DNA of 64,000 nt from Chitinophagaceae bacterium (GCA_017307755.1 JAFKGQ010000006.1:1-64000); one strand, 5' to 3'. Counted from the first letter of the stretch, positions 36,617 to 46,444 are shown. Notes: a model not told the origin generated them from the sequence alone. Program-made: numbers and translations.

Positions 36617-37051
36617 CTATCGCACATCCAGCAGCTCTACTTCAAATATCAGCGTACTGTTGGGACCTATCTGTGCGCTGACTTGTCTGTCGCCATATCC
36701 TAAATGCGGGGGTATAAAAAAACGCCACTTGCTGCCTGTGGGCATAAGTTGCAAACCTTCCGTCCACCCCTTGATCACTGCATTCAAAGGGAAAGTGGCC
36801 GGTTGTCCACGCTTTACCGAGCTGTCGAACACCGTTCCGTCAATAAGCGTACCGTGATAATGACAGGTGACCTTATTCGTAGCCAGTGGCTTGATCCCCG
36901 TGCCCTCGCTGATGACCTCGTATTGTAAACCGCTGGGCAGGGCAACGATACCAGGCTTATTCTTATTGGCCGCCAGAAATTCCTCGCCCGCCTTCAGGTT
37001 TGCGGAGGCTTTTTCATTTTTCATATTAAACAACCTGTCTGCGATACCCAT
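36617..37051 (-). CDS. FKBP-type peptidyl-prolyl isomerase
   Basis: A 144-residue protein without a signal peptide. A helical N-terminal part (about 1-35; ASANLKAGEEFLAANKNKPG) precedes the FKBP domain: SGLQYEVISEGTG, VTCHYHGTLIDGTVFDSS, PLNAVIKGWTEGLQLM and FFIPPHLGYGDR. The layout matches FklB/FKBP22-type enzymes. It catalyses prolyl isomerisation and assists folding. Divergent from the dioxygenase with a 31-bp gap. Confidence 0.92.
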   Translation of the reverse strand: MGIADRLFNMKNEKASANLKAGEEFLAANKNKPGIVALPSGLQYEVISEGTGIKPLATNKVTCHYHGTLIDGTVFDSSVKRGQPATFPLNAVIKGWTEGLQLMPTGSKWRFFIPPHLGYGDRQVSAQIGPNSTLIFEVELLDVR

Positions 37052-37082
37052 AGTCTGATTTTTTTGGCTAATTTACGACAAT

Positions 37083-38036
37083 ATGCAGCAATTGATCACC
37101 GGTATCCACCATGTTACGGCCCTGACCAGCGACGCGCAGAAAAACATTGGCTTCTACGCGGGCATATTAGGCATGCGGCTGGTGAAAAAGACCGTCAACT
37201 TCGACGCAAAAGAAGTATATCATTTTTATTACGGCGACGAAACAGGACAGCCGGGCGGCATCCTTACTTTCTTCCCCTACCAGGGGCTGGTAGGCGGACG
37301 GCATGGAAAAGGCATGCTCAATACCTCGGCATTTTCGTTGTCCATCGATTCTCTCGATTATTGGACAGACCGTCTCAGCAAATTTGATGTCAATTATAAA
37401 GCTCCGCAAGAACGATTCGGCAATGAAGTGGTCATCTATTTTGAGGATTTCGACGGCCTGGGTCTGGAACTTGTCTTCACCGACAAGGATAAAAGACTGG
37501 GGTATATTCACGGACCTATCCCTCCTGAGCATGCTATCAAAGGATTCTTCAACGTGGAGATAGGACAGGAAGGGTACGAGCGCACCGCCGGCCTGCTGAC
37601 TGAACAGCTGGATCATACGCTTATTGCAGAAAAAGGCAATCGCTTTCGCTTTGCCGCCGCCGATGCTCCGGGTAACTACGTCGACATCGTCTGTATGCCT
37701 GACAGCCTCAGGGGATTATCCGGCAGCGGTACCGTACATCATATTGCTTTTGCCACTCCCACCCGCGAAACACAGGATCAGGCTCGCTCGCGGCTGATAC
37801 AACGACAGCTCAACCCAACGCCCGTGCTCGACAGGAACTACTTTACATCCATCTATTTCAGAGAGCCGGGAGGCGTCCTGTTCGAGATCGCCACCGCAGG
37901 CCCCGGCTTTCAGGTGGACGAACCAGAGGATCAGTTGGGACAATCCCTCAAACTGCCTGCGCAATTCGAAAAAGATCGCGCGTCCATCGAAAAAGCCCTG
38001 CCTCCCATAACCATCGATCTCAGCAAATACGAGTAA
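37083..38036 (+). CDS. Ring-cleaving dioxygenase of the glyoxalase/VOC fold (MhqO-like)
   Basis: A 317-residue cytoplasmic protein with two vicinal-oxygen-chelate halves: GIHHVTALTSDAQKNIGFYA at the N-terminus and GTVHHIAFATPTRE in the second half, with the glutamate ligand in GGVLFEIAT. This matches the MhqO/MhqA-type group linked to quinone and hydroquinone detoxification. The expected activity is metal-dependent ring cleavage; the substrate cannot be read from sequence. It may lead a short unit with the two small genes that follow. Confidence 0.85.
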   Translation: MQQLITGIHHVTALTSDAQKNIGFYAGILGMRLVKKTVNFDAKEVYHFYYGDETGQPGGILTFFPYQGLVGGRHGKGMLNTSAFSLSIDSLDYWTDRLSKFDVNYKAPQERFGNEVVIYFEDFDGLGLELVFTDKDKRLGYIHGPIPPEHAIKGFFNVEIGQEGYERTAGLLTEQLDHTLIAEKGNRFRFAAADAPGNYVDIVCMPDSLRGLSGSGTVHHIAFATPTRETQDQARSRLIQRQLNPTPVLDRNYFTSIYFREPGGVLFEIATAGPGFQVDEPEDQLGQSLKLPAQFEKDRASIEKALPPITIDLSKYE

Positions 38037-38045
38037 CTTTACATC

Positions 38046-38282
38046 ATGGAAGACCTGGTCATCGCAGTCAATAATATCGAAGAATGGCAAACACTCAACG
38101 ACACGGATAGCCTGGGACGTGTGTTCCGAAGGGCCCAAAGCGTACTCGTCGGCGGAGGAAAAGTTGTGCTGGAAAGAGTCCAGCCTTCCGGACAACGTTA
38201 CAAATTCGAAGAGTTCACCACCCTGGAGGACCTGGAAGCATATAAAAAGAATGTATATAAGTACCTGAGGGACGACGCCTGA
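38046..38282 (+). CDS. Small conserved-looking protein, unknown
   Basis: A 78-residue acidic protein 9 bp after the dioxygenase stop, so probably co-transcribed. Ordered-looking sequence (VLVGGGKVVLERVQ; LEDLEAYKKNVYKYLR) suggests a small alpha/beta fold. A TAACTTTA box overlaps the previous stop. I recognise no family. Confidence 0.55.
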   Translation: MEDLVIAVNNIEEWQTLNDTDSLGRVFRRAQSVLVGGGKVVLERVQPSGQRYKFEEFTTLEDLEAYKKNVYKYLRDDA

Positions 38283-38290
38283 AATTGTCA

Positions 38291-38680
38291 ATGATCAAAT
38301 TAGCATCTATAATCTTACTCATATTTTTGTTCCATTCCTGTATTTACAAAGCCGGGAACAGGGGTCCGGATATCAATTACGGCTGGGAAACAAATATTTC
38401 GCCGTACTATATAAAAAAATACATGAGAACAATAGATACTTTTTATGCAAATAGGATGTTGATCACCTCTGAAATAGTAAATTATCCCGAAAACTTTATA
38501 CCCGTAACCGATAGTGTTGCAGGCTGTAAATATGTCATAGAGTTTAACGGCATGGATAGTTTGAGCTCTCTAAAGCTAAATTATTTTGATCTGGCGAGTC
38601 TGTATGATTTTCACAAACAAAAATGGGTAAAAAGTAGAGATAGTTTAAAAAATAAAGAATTAGACAAACCCCTGCTCTAA
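38291..38680 (+). CDS. Putative small lipoprotein, unknown
   Basis: About 129 residues from ATG 38,291 (a TTG at 38,285 is also possible). The N-terminus (IKLASIILLIFLFHSC) is a lipoprotein signal ending in a Cys. The mature protein has an AT-rich coding sequence unlike its neighbours and no recognisable domain. It lies 8 bp after the previous gene and 6 bp from the convergent SDR stop. Probably real, given signal and coding-like composition. Confidence 0.5.
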   Translation: MIKLASIILLIFLFHSCIYKAGNRGPDINYGWETNISPYYIKKYMRTIDTFYANRMLITSEIVNYPENFIPVTDSVAGCKYVIEFNGMDSLSSLKLNYFDLASLYDFHKQKWVKSRDSLKNKELDKPLL

Positions 38681-38686
38681 TATATC

Positions 38687-39421
38687 TTACGGCAGCCTGG
38701 CTACCAACCTTTCCGGCGACAACCGCAGCACCCAATAAATGATCTTCCATTTAAACCCCGGCACGATAGTAAATCGACTGCCCGCATCCACCACCGCCTT
38801 TGCAATAAAAGCAGGCTCCAGCATCAATGATTCCGGCAATCCCAAACCCGCCGTCATCTTGCTTCGGATATAGCCCGCCACGATCACATTCACCTTGACG
38901 CCCCGTTGAAAAAGATATTGACGCATCCCCGCCAGATATTGCGTAAAAGCCGACTTTGTACTGCCATAAATAAAATTACTTTTCCTCCCCCGAACACCCG
39001 AAAGGGAAGACAAACCGATGATCCTTTCCAGTCCCGGGTTATCCTGATCCGTAACAACGATATTCAGGATGGAGACAGCCCCGGCATAATGGACCTTCAT
39101 CATCTGGAATGCCCCCTCCCAGTCCCCCATCGCCTCCAGGTTGTCCCGGAGAAACCCCGCCGCATACACGACGATATGCGGCTTTTCCGGCAACGCCTCA
39201 TAAAAGGCCCGATGACCTCCAAAGTCCGTTGCATCAAAATGCAGCACCGTCACCCGCGCCGGATCGGACACCGACCTCTCGACATACTCCCGCAATTCCA
39301 CCAGGTTCCGGGATGCAGCCAGCACCCGGTAGCCCTTCAAAACATACTGCGTAATTGCCGCTTTCGCCACGTCCGAATTAGCGCCTAGCAGTAATACTAC
39401 CTTTTCTGAATTTGGATACAT
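38687..39421 (-). CDS. Short-chain dehydrogenase/reductase
   Basis: A 244-residue Rossmann-fold oxidoreductase. The nucleotide motif is LLLGANSDVAKAAI, an atypical form of TGxxxGxG. IVVYAAGFL follows as the NAG-like motif, and the catalytic residues are in GLSSLSGVRGR and YGSTK. Substrate is unknown. It sits 23 bp downstream of the GH43 gene on the same strand and may be the last gene of the polysaccharide locus, possibly acting on a released sugar or sugar derivative. Confidence 0.85.
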   Translation of the reverse strand: MYPNSEKVVLLLGANSDVAKAAITQYVLKGYRVLAASRNLVELREYVERSVSDPARVTVLHFDATDFGGHRAFYEALPEKPHIVVYAAGFLRDNLEAMGDWEGAFQMMKVHYAGAVSILNIVVTDQDNPGLERIIGLSSLSGVRGRKSNFIYGSTKSAFTQYLAGMRQYLFQRGVKVNVIVAGYIRSKMTAGLGLPESLMLEPAFIAKAVVDAGSRFTIVPGFKWKIIYWVLRLSPERLVARLP

Positions 39422-39444
39422 AGAAGGCAGTAAAGGTATTCAAA

Positions 39445-40419
39445 TTAGTCAGCATTTGTATATGCCAGGCTCCATTGGTCTTTCCATTCCACATACGGAA
39501 GACCATCTTTCCACCGGACGGGTAGCCAGAGATAGCGGCTGTCTTTCAGATCTTTTGGGTTCCATTGGTCTGCAATAAAAATAAAATCACTTTTTTTCCC
39601 GGGCAAGGGCAGCACATAGGCCGATTGCCCGCCAAAGGTCAGGTCCGCATTCTTGCCCCGCATAGGGTTACCCCTCCGTTGCCATGGGCCAAATATAGAC
39701 GCCGATGTATAAAGACTTGCTTTATTGGGAGCCCATCCGGTGCAACCACTCGTGATCAGGTAATATCCCCCCTGGTATTTAAAGACGGCAGGCGCTTCCT
39801 GGTGGTCCCTGGCAATGAGGCTGTCCGCAGAAGTGACCGAGAGATAATCGTCCGACAGACGGGCGATACGCAAGTCATAGTTCTCCCGGGAAGAATAGAT
39901 ATGATAGGCTGATCCGTCATCATCCACAAACAAGGTCATATCCCTTGACATATTTTCGTTGGGTCGGAAACTGCGGATATACCGGTACGGCCCCGTTACC
40001 CTATCGCTCACAGCCACCGCGGCCCTGGCTGCCTTATAACCCTGTCCTCTCAATTCCAGATGAAACCATAACACATATTTGCCCGTCTTCCTGTTATAAA
40101 TAACCTTGGGGCGCTCCATCACACATCCTTCTGCGATCTCACTGGTGGAGTCCCGGGAAAGAGACAACGCTTCACCCTCATACTTCCAATGATACAGATC
40201 TTTTGAAGAATAAACATTTACGCCTCGCGATAACTGCCTGTCACGCTTTTCGCCAAACCAGTAATATCTGCCCTTGTCCCATAAGATACCCCCTCCATGC
40301 GCATTGATCACTTCCCCCTTGTCATCCGTCCATACCTGTCCCGGTGTGAATCGATTGGTCTGTCCAAGACCGGCAATGGCGACAGCCATTACAAATACTA
40401 ATAAAAAGAATTTATACAT
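39445..40419 (-). CDS. GH43-family glycoside hydrolase, galactanase-like
   Basis: A 324-residue secreted enzyme (signal FFLLVFVMAVAIAGLGQ). Five-blade beta-propeller pattern: AHGGGILWDKGRYYWFGE, MERPKVIYNRKTGKYVLW, SRDMTLFVDDDGSAYHIY and QEAPAVFKYQGGYYLITSGC. The first blade shows HGGG with no catalytic Asp where most GH43 enzymes have one. This recalls the subfamilies that contain exo-beta-1,3-galactanases (GH43_24 and relatives). That would fit the GH35 galactosidase encoded immediately upstream. The gene is 10 bp behind that fusion. Family firm; galactan specificity inferred. Confidence 0.85.
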   Translation of the reverse strand: MYKFFLLVFVMAVAIAGLGQTNRFTPGQVWTDDKGEVINAHGGGILWDKGRYYWFGEKRDRQLSRGVNVYSSKDLYHWKYEGEALSLSRDSTSEIAEGCVMERPKVIYNRKTGKYVLWFHLELRGQGYKAARAAVAVSDRVTGPYRYIRSFRPNENMSRDMTLFVDDDGSAYHIYSSRENYDLRIARLSDDYLSVTSADSLIARDHQEAPAVFKYQGGYYLITSGCTGWAPNKASLYTSASIFGPWQRRGNPMRGKNADLTFGGQSAYVLPLPGKKSDFIFIADQWNPKDLKDSRYLWLPVRWKDGLPYVEWKDQWSLAYTNAD

Positions 40420-40429
40420 ACTTACATTT

Positions 40430-43400
40430 TTAAAGACGGTTTAAAACAGGCTTATCAACTGCGTGCAGCTCTTTCACCTCCGGCTTGATCAATTCCAGCA
40501 CCACTACTTCATTCCGGGCCTTCTTCAGCCACTCTCCGGGCACATACAAGGTCTGCTGCGGCCCCACCGACCAATACCTTCCCAGGTTATGTCCATTGAC
40601 CCAGACCACTCCCTTCCCCCACGGCCGCATATCCAGGTACGTATCCCCCACCGCAGGCAGATCGAACCATCCCCGGCGCAACACCGGCGCAGCATCCTTC
40701 TCCACAGATCCAGGAACCCCAAACTTCAGGTCCTCCAGCCCATGAAAAGGTAATCCATACATCTCCCACCCTTTTATCTCATCTCCGTCAAACTCCACCT
40801 TCTCCGTAATGCCTTTCTTATTCTTTTCCAGATAAGGGCCAAAATTGATCCTTCCAAGGTTCTCCACCAGGATCTCCAGCCGCACTCTTCCGGCAGGCAA
40901 TTGCAAACGCAAACTATCCTGGCCAAGCCGCCGATCCAGGGTCCCTGCCGTCTTGCCATTCACCATCACCAGCGCATAATCCCTCACCTCCTTCACCCGC
41001 AAAACGCCGGACCGGCCCCCCTCGACAAAAGACCGGTACAACACAAAACCATAATCCTGCTTCAGGTCCTCAAAAGTCAACGGGGATATATGACGTACAG
41101 GAACAGGTAACACATCCGGCAAACTCACCGCCTCAGACAAAATAATAGAAGGTATAGCAATGGCAGGCTTCGCAGCGGGCACTGACGGCAGCTTCACCCC
41201 CGCGGGCAGATGTCTCCCGATCACCTCGCGGAACAAACGGAACTTATCCGTAGGATTACCCGCCTCATCCAGGGGGGCATCATAATCATAGCTGCTGATC
41301 TGAGGTTCATAGGGGCTCTTGTCATTATAATTCGCACCATTCATAAAACCACGGGTGGTACCCCCATGGAACATATACATATTGATCGATATGCCCGCCG
41401 ACAATACCGAGTCCAGTCGTCCTGTATACCGCTCCGCAGGCACCGTATGATGCGGCGCACCCCACCAGTCAAACCACGCGGGATACCACTCGGCAATATA
41501 AAAGGGGCCCTTGCCTCCATGATTTTCCCGTATCAGTCGCTTCACTTTTGACGGGTCATCCACCCCATTGATAGCCGGTAGCAGACCCTGCAAATGACCG
41601 CCCCCGATCGCCGGCTCCGGGTCACAGGTATACAACAATCCATCAAAGCCTGCTTCTATAAACATTTTCCGGTTAATATCCAGATACTCCTTGTCATCGC
41701 CATACGACCCATACTCATTCTCTATCTGCACCATGAGGATATTACCTCCATGATTCACCTGCAAAGGAGCCAGCTGACGCCCCACCTCCTTAATATATTG
41801 CTCATACTCATAAAGATATCTCGGCTCCTTACTGCGTACAACAAGCCCTTCTTCATTCTGCAGCCAATAAGGATAACCGCCGAACTCCCACTCGGCGCAT
41901 ACATAGGGACTTGGACGAAGGATAACCCACAAACCTTCTTCCTGCGCCATCTGCACAAACGCCCGCACGTCATAATTTCCGGAAAAATCAAACACCCCCT
42001 TCTGCGGCTCATGCACATTCCAGAATACGTAGGTACCGATGGTATTCAACCCCATCGCCTTCGCCATCTTCATGCGGGCCCGCCATGCCTCCCGCGGCAC
42101 CCTCGTATAATGCATCTCCCCCGACACCATCTGGAAAGGCCTGCCATCCAGTAAAAATGCCGCGTCACTTAAAGTAAACCGGTGCCGGCCAGCCGGCACT
42201 CCCGTCCCCTTAAGAAGCATCCGAACCTCTGCCTGAGGATCACGCGGCCTGTCCACATGATGGTCGAAATAATGATTATTATTAAACCATACATGATTGC
42301 TTTTAGACAATACATAATCACCTGCTCCGGCCCCATTCGCGTAAAAGACATTATCATCAAAAAATGTACTGTCCGCATAGCCGTGCCAGTTACTAAACTC
42401 GATGAGCGTGCTGTCCTGCCCCTCCACCTTCCGCGGAGTATAAATTATATTATTATAGATACGCGTATTGACCGCAGGACCCGCTATATGAAAGACAGGC
42501 GAAAACCCGGCATGCCTGCCTTTTCTCCGCCCGCCGTCATTTACACTGATGTTACCATGGACGATCGCGCCTGTATTGCCACAACTGTTGGGAGGAGCAG
42601 CGCTGCCGTCATTACACACCAGCAAAAACCCTCCCTCGTTGTCATGACTGTAATTATACCGGATCACCGTATTCCGGCAATTCCAGTCGGCATCGAACCC
42701 CTGTCCATCCCACGGAGCTTTATGATCGCTCACTTCGTTGTATTGCACCAGCGTATTATCACAGCTCCATGGCCAGATACCGGCGGCCGCCTCTCCTTCA
42801 GGCAGCATTCGCGGACAGTTGCGCATGACATTGCCTTCAATTAAGGCGCTATCACAGCCGGTGGGGACGATCCCATCACCAGGCACACCATCCAGCAAAT
42901 TTTTCCGGATAACTACACGCAGGTTGGGAAACCAGCTCGCTCTTTTCCAATATCCATTTATAAGGATCCCATTGCGTTCACAATCTTTTACCGTGCAGTT
43001 TTCAACAGAGATATCATCAAACCGCGAAGGAACAGCCTGTCCCTCATTCTGGAAAACGATCCCCGCTCCTCCGCCTTCCTTTTTGACCAGGCTGCCATTG
43101 ACATGATGCACATCGATGTTTTTCAGGTGGATGGAGCGCGCAGTCCCGAAATCCTTTATATGGACAAGAATACCCGTCCTGTGCGGCTTCCTTTCCGCAC
43201 CATAATTAGAGACATCCAGGTTTCGAACTTCCAGGAACTCCGTATTGGATACATCGATGGCGGCATCGAACATACCACCCGCCGCTATCCGCGGCTTATA
43301 CCCCGATCCGAAAGAATCGATGATGACGGGGCGACCCACCGGCACACCCCGCCCACCATCCTTTATGCTCAATTGTCCTTCATAGGTTGCCCCAGCCTTA

Positions 43401-43597
43401 AAAAGCAGCCGCTCACCCGGCTGAAAAACATGCTTGTTCACCTGTTCAAGCGTACGCCAGGCCCCGGCAGGCGATAACCCTGTATGATGATCATCGCCGT
43501 TTATTGCATCAATATAGAACGTTTTTCCGGGTACCCTCTGCGCTATCACGACTATCTGAAAAAAACACAGTACAACCAATAATCCTTTCCGTTGCAT
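40430..43597 (-). CDS. Fusion of a parallel beta-helix domain and GH35 beta-galactosidase
   Basis: A 1,055-residue secreted protein from ATG 43,597, which begins a signal peptide (MQRKGLLVVLCFFQIVVIAQ) 4 bp after the upstream stop; the frame is open to 43,678. Residues about 25-460 form a right-handed beta-helix of the pectate-lyase/polysaccharide-lyase type (FYIDAINGDDHHTGLSPAGAW; ENCTVKDCERNGILINGYWK; VIRYNYSHDNEGGFLLV). From about 470 a GH35 domain follows, with acid/base Glu628 in IENEYGS and nucleophile Glu703 in AEWYPAWFDWWG, then beta-sandwich modules. One chain may open or depolymerise a glycan and remove galactose. The helix domain's activity is unknown; its active site is not evident. 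Confidence 0.88.
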   Translation of the reverse strand: MQRKGLLVVLCFFQIVVIAQRVPGKTFYIDAINGDDHHTGLSPAGAWRTLEQVNKHVFQPGERLLFKAGATYEGQLSIKDGGRGVPVGRPVIIDSFGSGYKPRIAAGGMFDAAIDVSNTEFLEVRNLDVSNYGAERKPHRTGILVHIKDFGTARSIHLKNIDVHHVNGSLVKKEGGGAGIVFQNEGQAVPSRFDDISVENCTVKDCERNGILINGYWKRASWFPNLRVVIRKNLLDGVPGDGIVPTGCDSALIEGNVMRNCPRMLPEGEAAAGIWPWSCDNTLVQYNEVSDHKAPWDGQGFDADWNCRNTVIRYNYSHDNEGGFLLVCNDGSAAPPNSCGNTGAIVHGNISVNDGGRRKGRHAGFSPVFHIAGPAVNTRIYNNIIYTPRKVEGQDSTLIEFSNWHGYADSTFFDDNVFYANGAGAGDYVLSKSNHVWFNNNHYFDHHVDRPRDPQAEVRMLLKGTGVPAGRHRFTLSDAAFLLDGRPFQMVSGEMHYTRVPREAWRARMKMAKAMGLNTIGTYVFWNVHEPQKGVFDFSGNYDVRAFVQMAQEEGLWVILRPSPYVCAEWEFGGYPYWLQNEEGLVVRSKEPRYLYEYEQYIKEVGRQLAPLQVNHGGNILMVQIENEYGSYGDDKEYLDINRKMFIEAGFDGLLYTCDPEPAIGGGHLQGLLPAINGVDDPSKVKRLIRENHGGKGPFYIAEWYPAWFDWWGAPHHTVPAERYTGRLDSVLSAGISINMYMFHGGTTRGFMNGANYNDKSPYEPQISSYDYDAPLDEAGNPTDKFRLFREVIGRHLPAGVKLPSVPAAKPAIAIPSIILSEAVSLPDVLPVPVRHISPLTFEDLKQDYGFVLYRSFVEGGRSGVLRVKEVRDYALVMVNGKTAGTLDRRLGQDSLRLQLPAGRVRLEILVENLGRINFGPYLEKNKKGITEKVEFDGDEIKGWEMYGLPFHGLEDLKFGVPGSVEKDAAPVLRRGWFDLPAVGDTYLDMRPWGKGVVWVNGHNLGRYWSVGPQQTLYVPGEWLKKARNEVVVLELIKPEVKELHAVDKPVLNRL

Positions 43598-43601
43598 CAA
43601 G

Positions 43602-44717
43602 CTATAAATGTTTTGGATAATTATACAAACTGACTTTTGTCGATTTAATCCCCTGCTGGTCCTGGACATAATTAACAACCACCCCGATCGTCACACTGGT
43701 CGTACCGTTCAATTGAAAGGTGATCGCTTTCTGCGGCGCGGCAATCTGCTGATACAGGATGGCGCTATTATTCAGGATATTACTGTAATCGGGTAAAGTA
43801 TCAGCGATAGTGCTCACCACCACATAGCAAGGGTCCTTTGTACCCTGCCATTTCCAACTACCGCCGGAAGGATCAAAGGAATAAGTCCCCGCGGGTAAGG
43901 AAATGTTCTGGTAAAGCTTCCCATTCAGGATCTGTGGCGATCCCCAGCCGGATTCAAGATCCATCGTCTGACCATCGCCATCCTTGGAATAACCGCCATA
44001 CCCTCCATGACTCAGCGCGGCGGCATTCGCTTTCCAGCTCTGCAATGTCCCCCACCTGCTCCCATTCATGACGCTGGCGATAAAAGGATTGCCCGGATTA
44101 AGGACGTACTGAGCAGTGATATCCACTGCAGGCCCGATGACCAGGGCATTTACGTCTAATATAACAATGGTGACGCTTAAGGCATTATTCAACACATATT
44201 TGGTAGGATCGGCCAATCTTACCGCCAGGACCAGATATTTTCCCACATAGGCATCCGATTTTAGCTGGCCGATATCCACCCCCAGGTCAAAACTACCCGA
44301 ACGGGCGCCCTGTGACACATCCAGAGTCGTGGGAATAGTGTACATGGCGGCAGGCATCAGCTTGTAGAGCGCCGTATCCAACACCTTACTGTCAAACAGC
44401 TGCTGGATGGTATCATTGTCTACCTTAATGCCTACCGAATACGCATCACTAACGGGGCCGGACAGGGTCGCACCTAAAATAACGTTCAGCCTGTTGCTTT
44501 TTGTATCCAGATAATAGTTATAGGTGGACGAATCACTGCCCGAAGGCACAGGATAATTGTTATTGACGCCCCCCGATTTATTGATAGCCTGGGGCATATA
44601 GATCCTGGAAAAGCCATAAAGTTTTTTGGAATCGTCCTTCTTACAGGATACCGGCGCCATGCCGGCGGCCAGCACAAGGGAAAATACTATAGTTATGTGA
44701 TTGAGTCGCATACTCAT
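43602..44717 (-). CDS. DUF1735/DUF5013-type surface glycan-binding lipoprotein
   Basis: A 371-residue lipoprotein (signal IVFSLVLAAGMAPVSC-KK). The N-terminal half follows the DUF1735 (BT_3987-type) pattern: IYMPQAINKSGG and LGATLSGPVSDAYSVGIKVD. The C-terminal half resembles DUF5013-type carbohydrate-binding lectin domains (MNGSRWGTLQSWKAN, QTMDLESGWGSPQILNGKL). Such proteins sit at the end of SusCD units and bind glycan at the surface. It lies 28 bp after SusD2 and 4 bp before the beta-helix-GH35 gene, in the same transcript. Confidence 0.82.
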   Translation of the reverse strand: MSMRLNHITIVFSLVLAAGMAPVSCKKDDSKKLYGFSRIYMPQAINKSGGVNNNYPVPSGSDSSTYNYYLDTKSNRLNVILGATLSGPVSDAYSVGIKVDNDTIQQLFDSKVLDTALYKLMPAAMYTIPTTLDVSQGARSGSFDLGVDIGQLKSDAYVGKYLVLAVRLADPTKYVLNNALSVTIVILDVNALVIGPAVDITAQYVLNPGNPFIASVMNGSRWGTLQSWKANAAALSHGGYGGYSKDGDGQTMDLESGWGSPQILNGKLYQNISLPAGTYSFDPSGGSWKWQGTKDPCYVVVSTIADTLPDYSNILNNSAILYQQIAAPQKAITFQLNGTTSVTIGVVVNYVQDQQGIKSTKVSLYNYPKHL

Positions 44718-44745
44718 TGTTTTAAAAGTTTACAGAGAAAGGATC

Positions 44746-46434
44746 TCACCATCCGGTGTTCTGTGTAAGAACACCTTTTGATTTGATGACCTCCGGCTGC
44801 GGAAAAGGATAATAATACATTTTGGAAGCATCGAATACCCTGTTCTCGACAACTTCCGGAGTATATACGAACTGACCCGACCCATCTTTCGTCACCAGCA
44901 CCCCATGCACCGGCTGATTAAGCACGGTAGCCGCATCCTTCCACCGCAGCAGGTCCCAATAGCGGTAATTTTCAAACGCCAGCTCGATCCTTCTTTCATG
45001 CTTTACCGCGGCGCGGAATCCTGCCTGGTCCGCTACGGCAACAGCGGGCATGGCCACGCCCGTCCGGGCCCTGACATTGTTCAAAGCCTGCCGGGCTGTC
45101 AGCCCATATCCATGATCATCGTCCGGGCCATAGGCCTCATTCATGGCTTCCGCATATTCCAGCAATACCTCGCCATAACGGAATACAGGCCAGTTATGCA
45201 CCTGCGTTCCGCCCTGCACCAGGTTCAACCCGTCATTGAGGAACTTTTTCAGATAAAATCCCGTTTTGGAGGCATTCGTTTTGCTCATATCGTCTGTCCC
45301 TCCCGGCGACTGATCTATCTTTCTGGCATTCCAGGTAGTGTCATTCGTCACCACCGTATAATACAGTCTCGGGTCCCTGCCCGCATATGGCTTGGCAGGA
45401 TTCGCCACTGCAGTGTACTCATAATCCGACACCAGGTCCTGTGTAGGCGTGAGCCCACTGCTGCCACCCGGCGTACCGATAGGATAATTATTGATTTCCA
45501 AAGCATTGTTCGCCATATACCGGATGGCCCAGATGGTTTCATTGCTGGTGAGCGTATTGTTCTGCAGAAAATAATTTCTGTAATCGCTGTGAAGGCCATA
45601 ACCTCCCGCCCCCTGTGCAAACACGATGACGTCGTGGAGGGCCGTGGCAGCCTTCTGCCACTTGGCGACATCGCCTCCACTGTTGTGCAGGGGACTGGCT
45701 GCATATAACAAGGCCCGGGCCTTCAGCGCCAGCGCCGCCCCCCTGGTGAGCCGGCCGTCATTGCTGGTGAAAGAGGAAGTCTTCCAGTTCGCCTGCAGCG
45801 TATCTTTGTAGCTATCCACTTCACTGACGATGAAATTGATGATGTCGTCATAGGAACCCCTGGGTAGGTTGGTATTATCCGAAATACCCAGCGTTTTGGT
45901 CACCAGCGGCACACCCCCGTAACGCTTGGCCAATTCAAAATAGAAATAGGCCCTCAGTATATGCGCCTCGGCCCGGTACCACCCCATGTTCAACGTATCA
46001 TTGGTATAATTGATCTTCCCCGTGGACGACACCGTGTCCCGGTTCAGAGCCAGGAAGCTTCTGTAATTCGGCGATTGCTCGATAAAGTAATTGGCGGCCC
46101 TGATACCCATGTAGTAGACGCCATAATAGTTGTCCGGGTTATTCACGGCATTCCAGCTCCCGTTATCAAAAAGCTTTACAGAGCTGTTGACACTCGTGTG
46201 CACCGCCTCATCCGAAACAGCCGCAAAAAGATTGTTGTCCATAATGGTAAATTCATTACGGATAAGGACATACGGCGCATTCGCCAGCGACACCAGCGTG
46301 GCATAGTTTGAGTTAAGCGTCTGGTCCGTCTGGGATGTGTCGATCTTCGTGTCCAGGAAACGCTTGCTGCAGCTGGTAAGAACCCCGGCAAGCGAGCAGG
46401 CTGCGACAACAGTATATATCTTTTGTAAGTTCAT
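44746..46434 (-). CDS. SusD/RagB-family lipoprotein (SusD2)
   Basis: A 562-residue lipoprotein (signal YTVVAACSLAGVLTSC-SK). SusD signatures: YRAEAHILRAYFYFELAKRY, AALALKARALLYAASP and the C-terminal LAFENYRYWDLLRWKD. SusD proteins form the lid of the SusC transporter and capture oligosaccharides. It follows SusC2 by 10 bp and is its cognate partner. Confidence 0.93.
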   Translation of the reverse strand: MNLQKIYTVVAACSLAGVLTSCSKRFLDTKIDTSQTDQTLNSNYATLVSLANAPYVLIRNEFTIMDNNLFAAVSDEAVHTSVNSSVKLFDNGSWNAVNNPDNYYGVYYMGIRAANYFIEQSPNYRSFLALNRDTVSSTGKINYTNDTLNMGWYRAEAHILRAYFYFELAKRYGGVPLVTKTLGISDNTNLPRGSYDDIINFIVSEVDSYKDTLQANWKTSSFTSNDGRLTRGAALALKARALLYAASPLHNSGGDVAKWQKAATALHDVIVFAQGAGGYGLHSDYRNYFLQNNTLTSNETIWAIRYMANNALEINNYPIGTPGGSSGLTPTQDLVSDYEYTAVANPAKPYAGRDPRLYYTVVTNDTTWNARKIDQSPGGTDDMSKTNASKTGFYLKKFLNDGLNLVQGGTQVHNWPVFRYGEVLLEYAEAMNEAYGPDDDHGYGLTARQALNNVRARTGVAMPAVAVADQAGFRAAVKHERRIELAFENYRYWDLLRWKDAATVLNQPVHGVLVTKDGSGQFVYTPEVVENRVFDASKMYYYPFPQPEVIKSKGVLTQNTGW

Positions 46435-46444
46435 GAACGTTTTT

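Noticed and set aside
44905..45708. Plus-strand ORF of 267 codons in susD2
   Set aside because: Antisense shadow of a conserved SusD gene.
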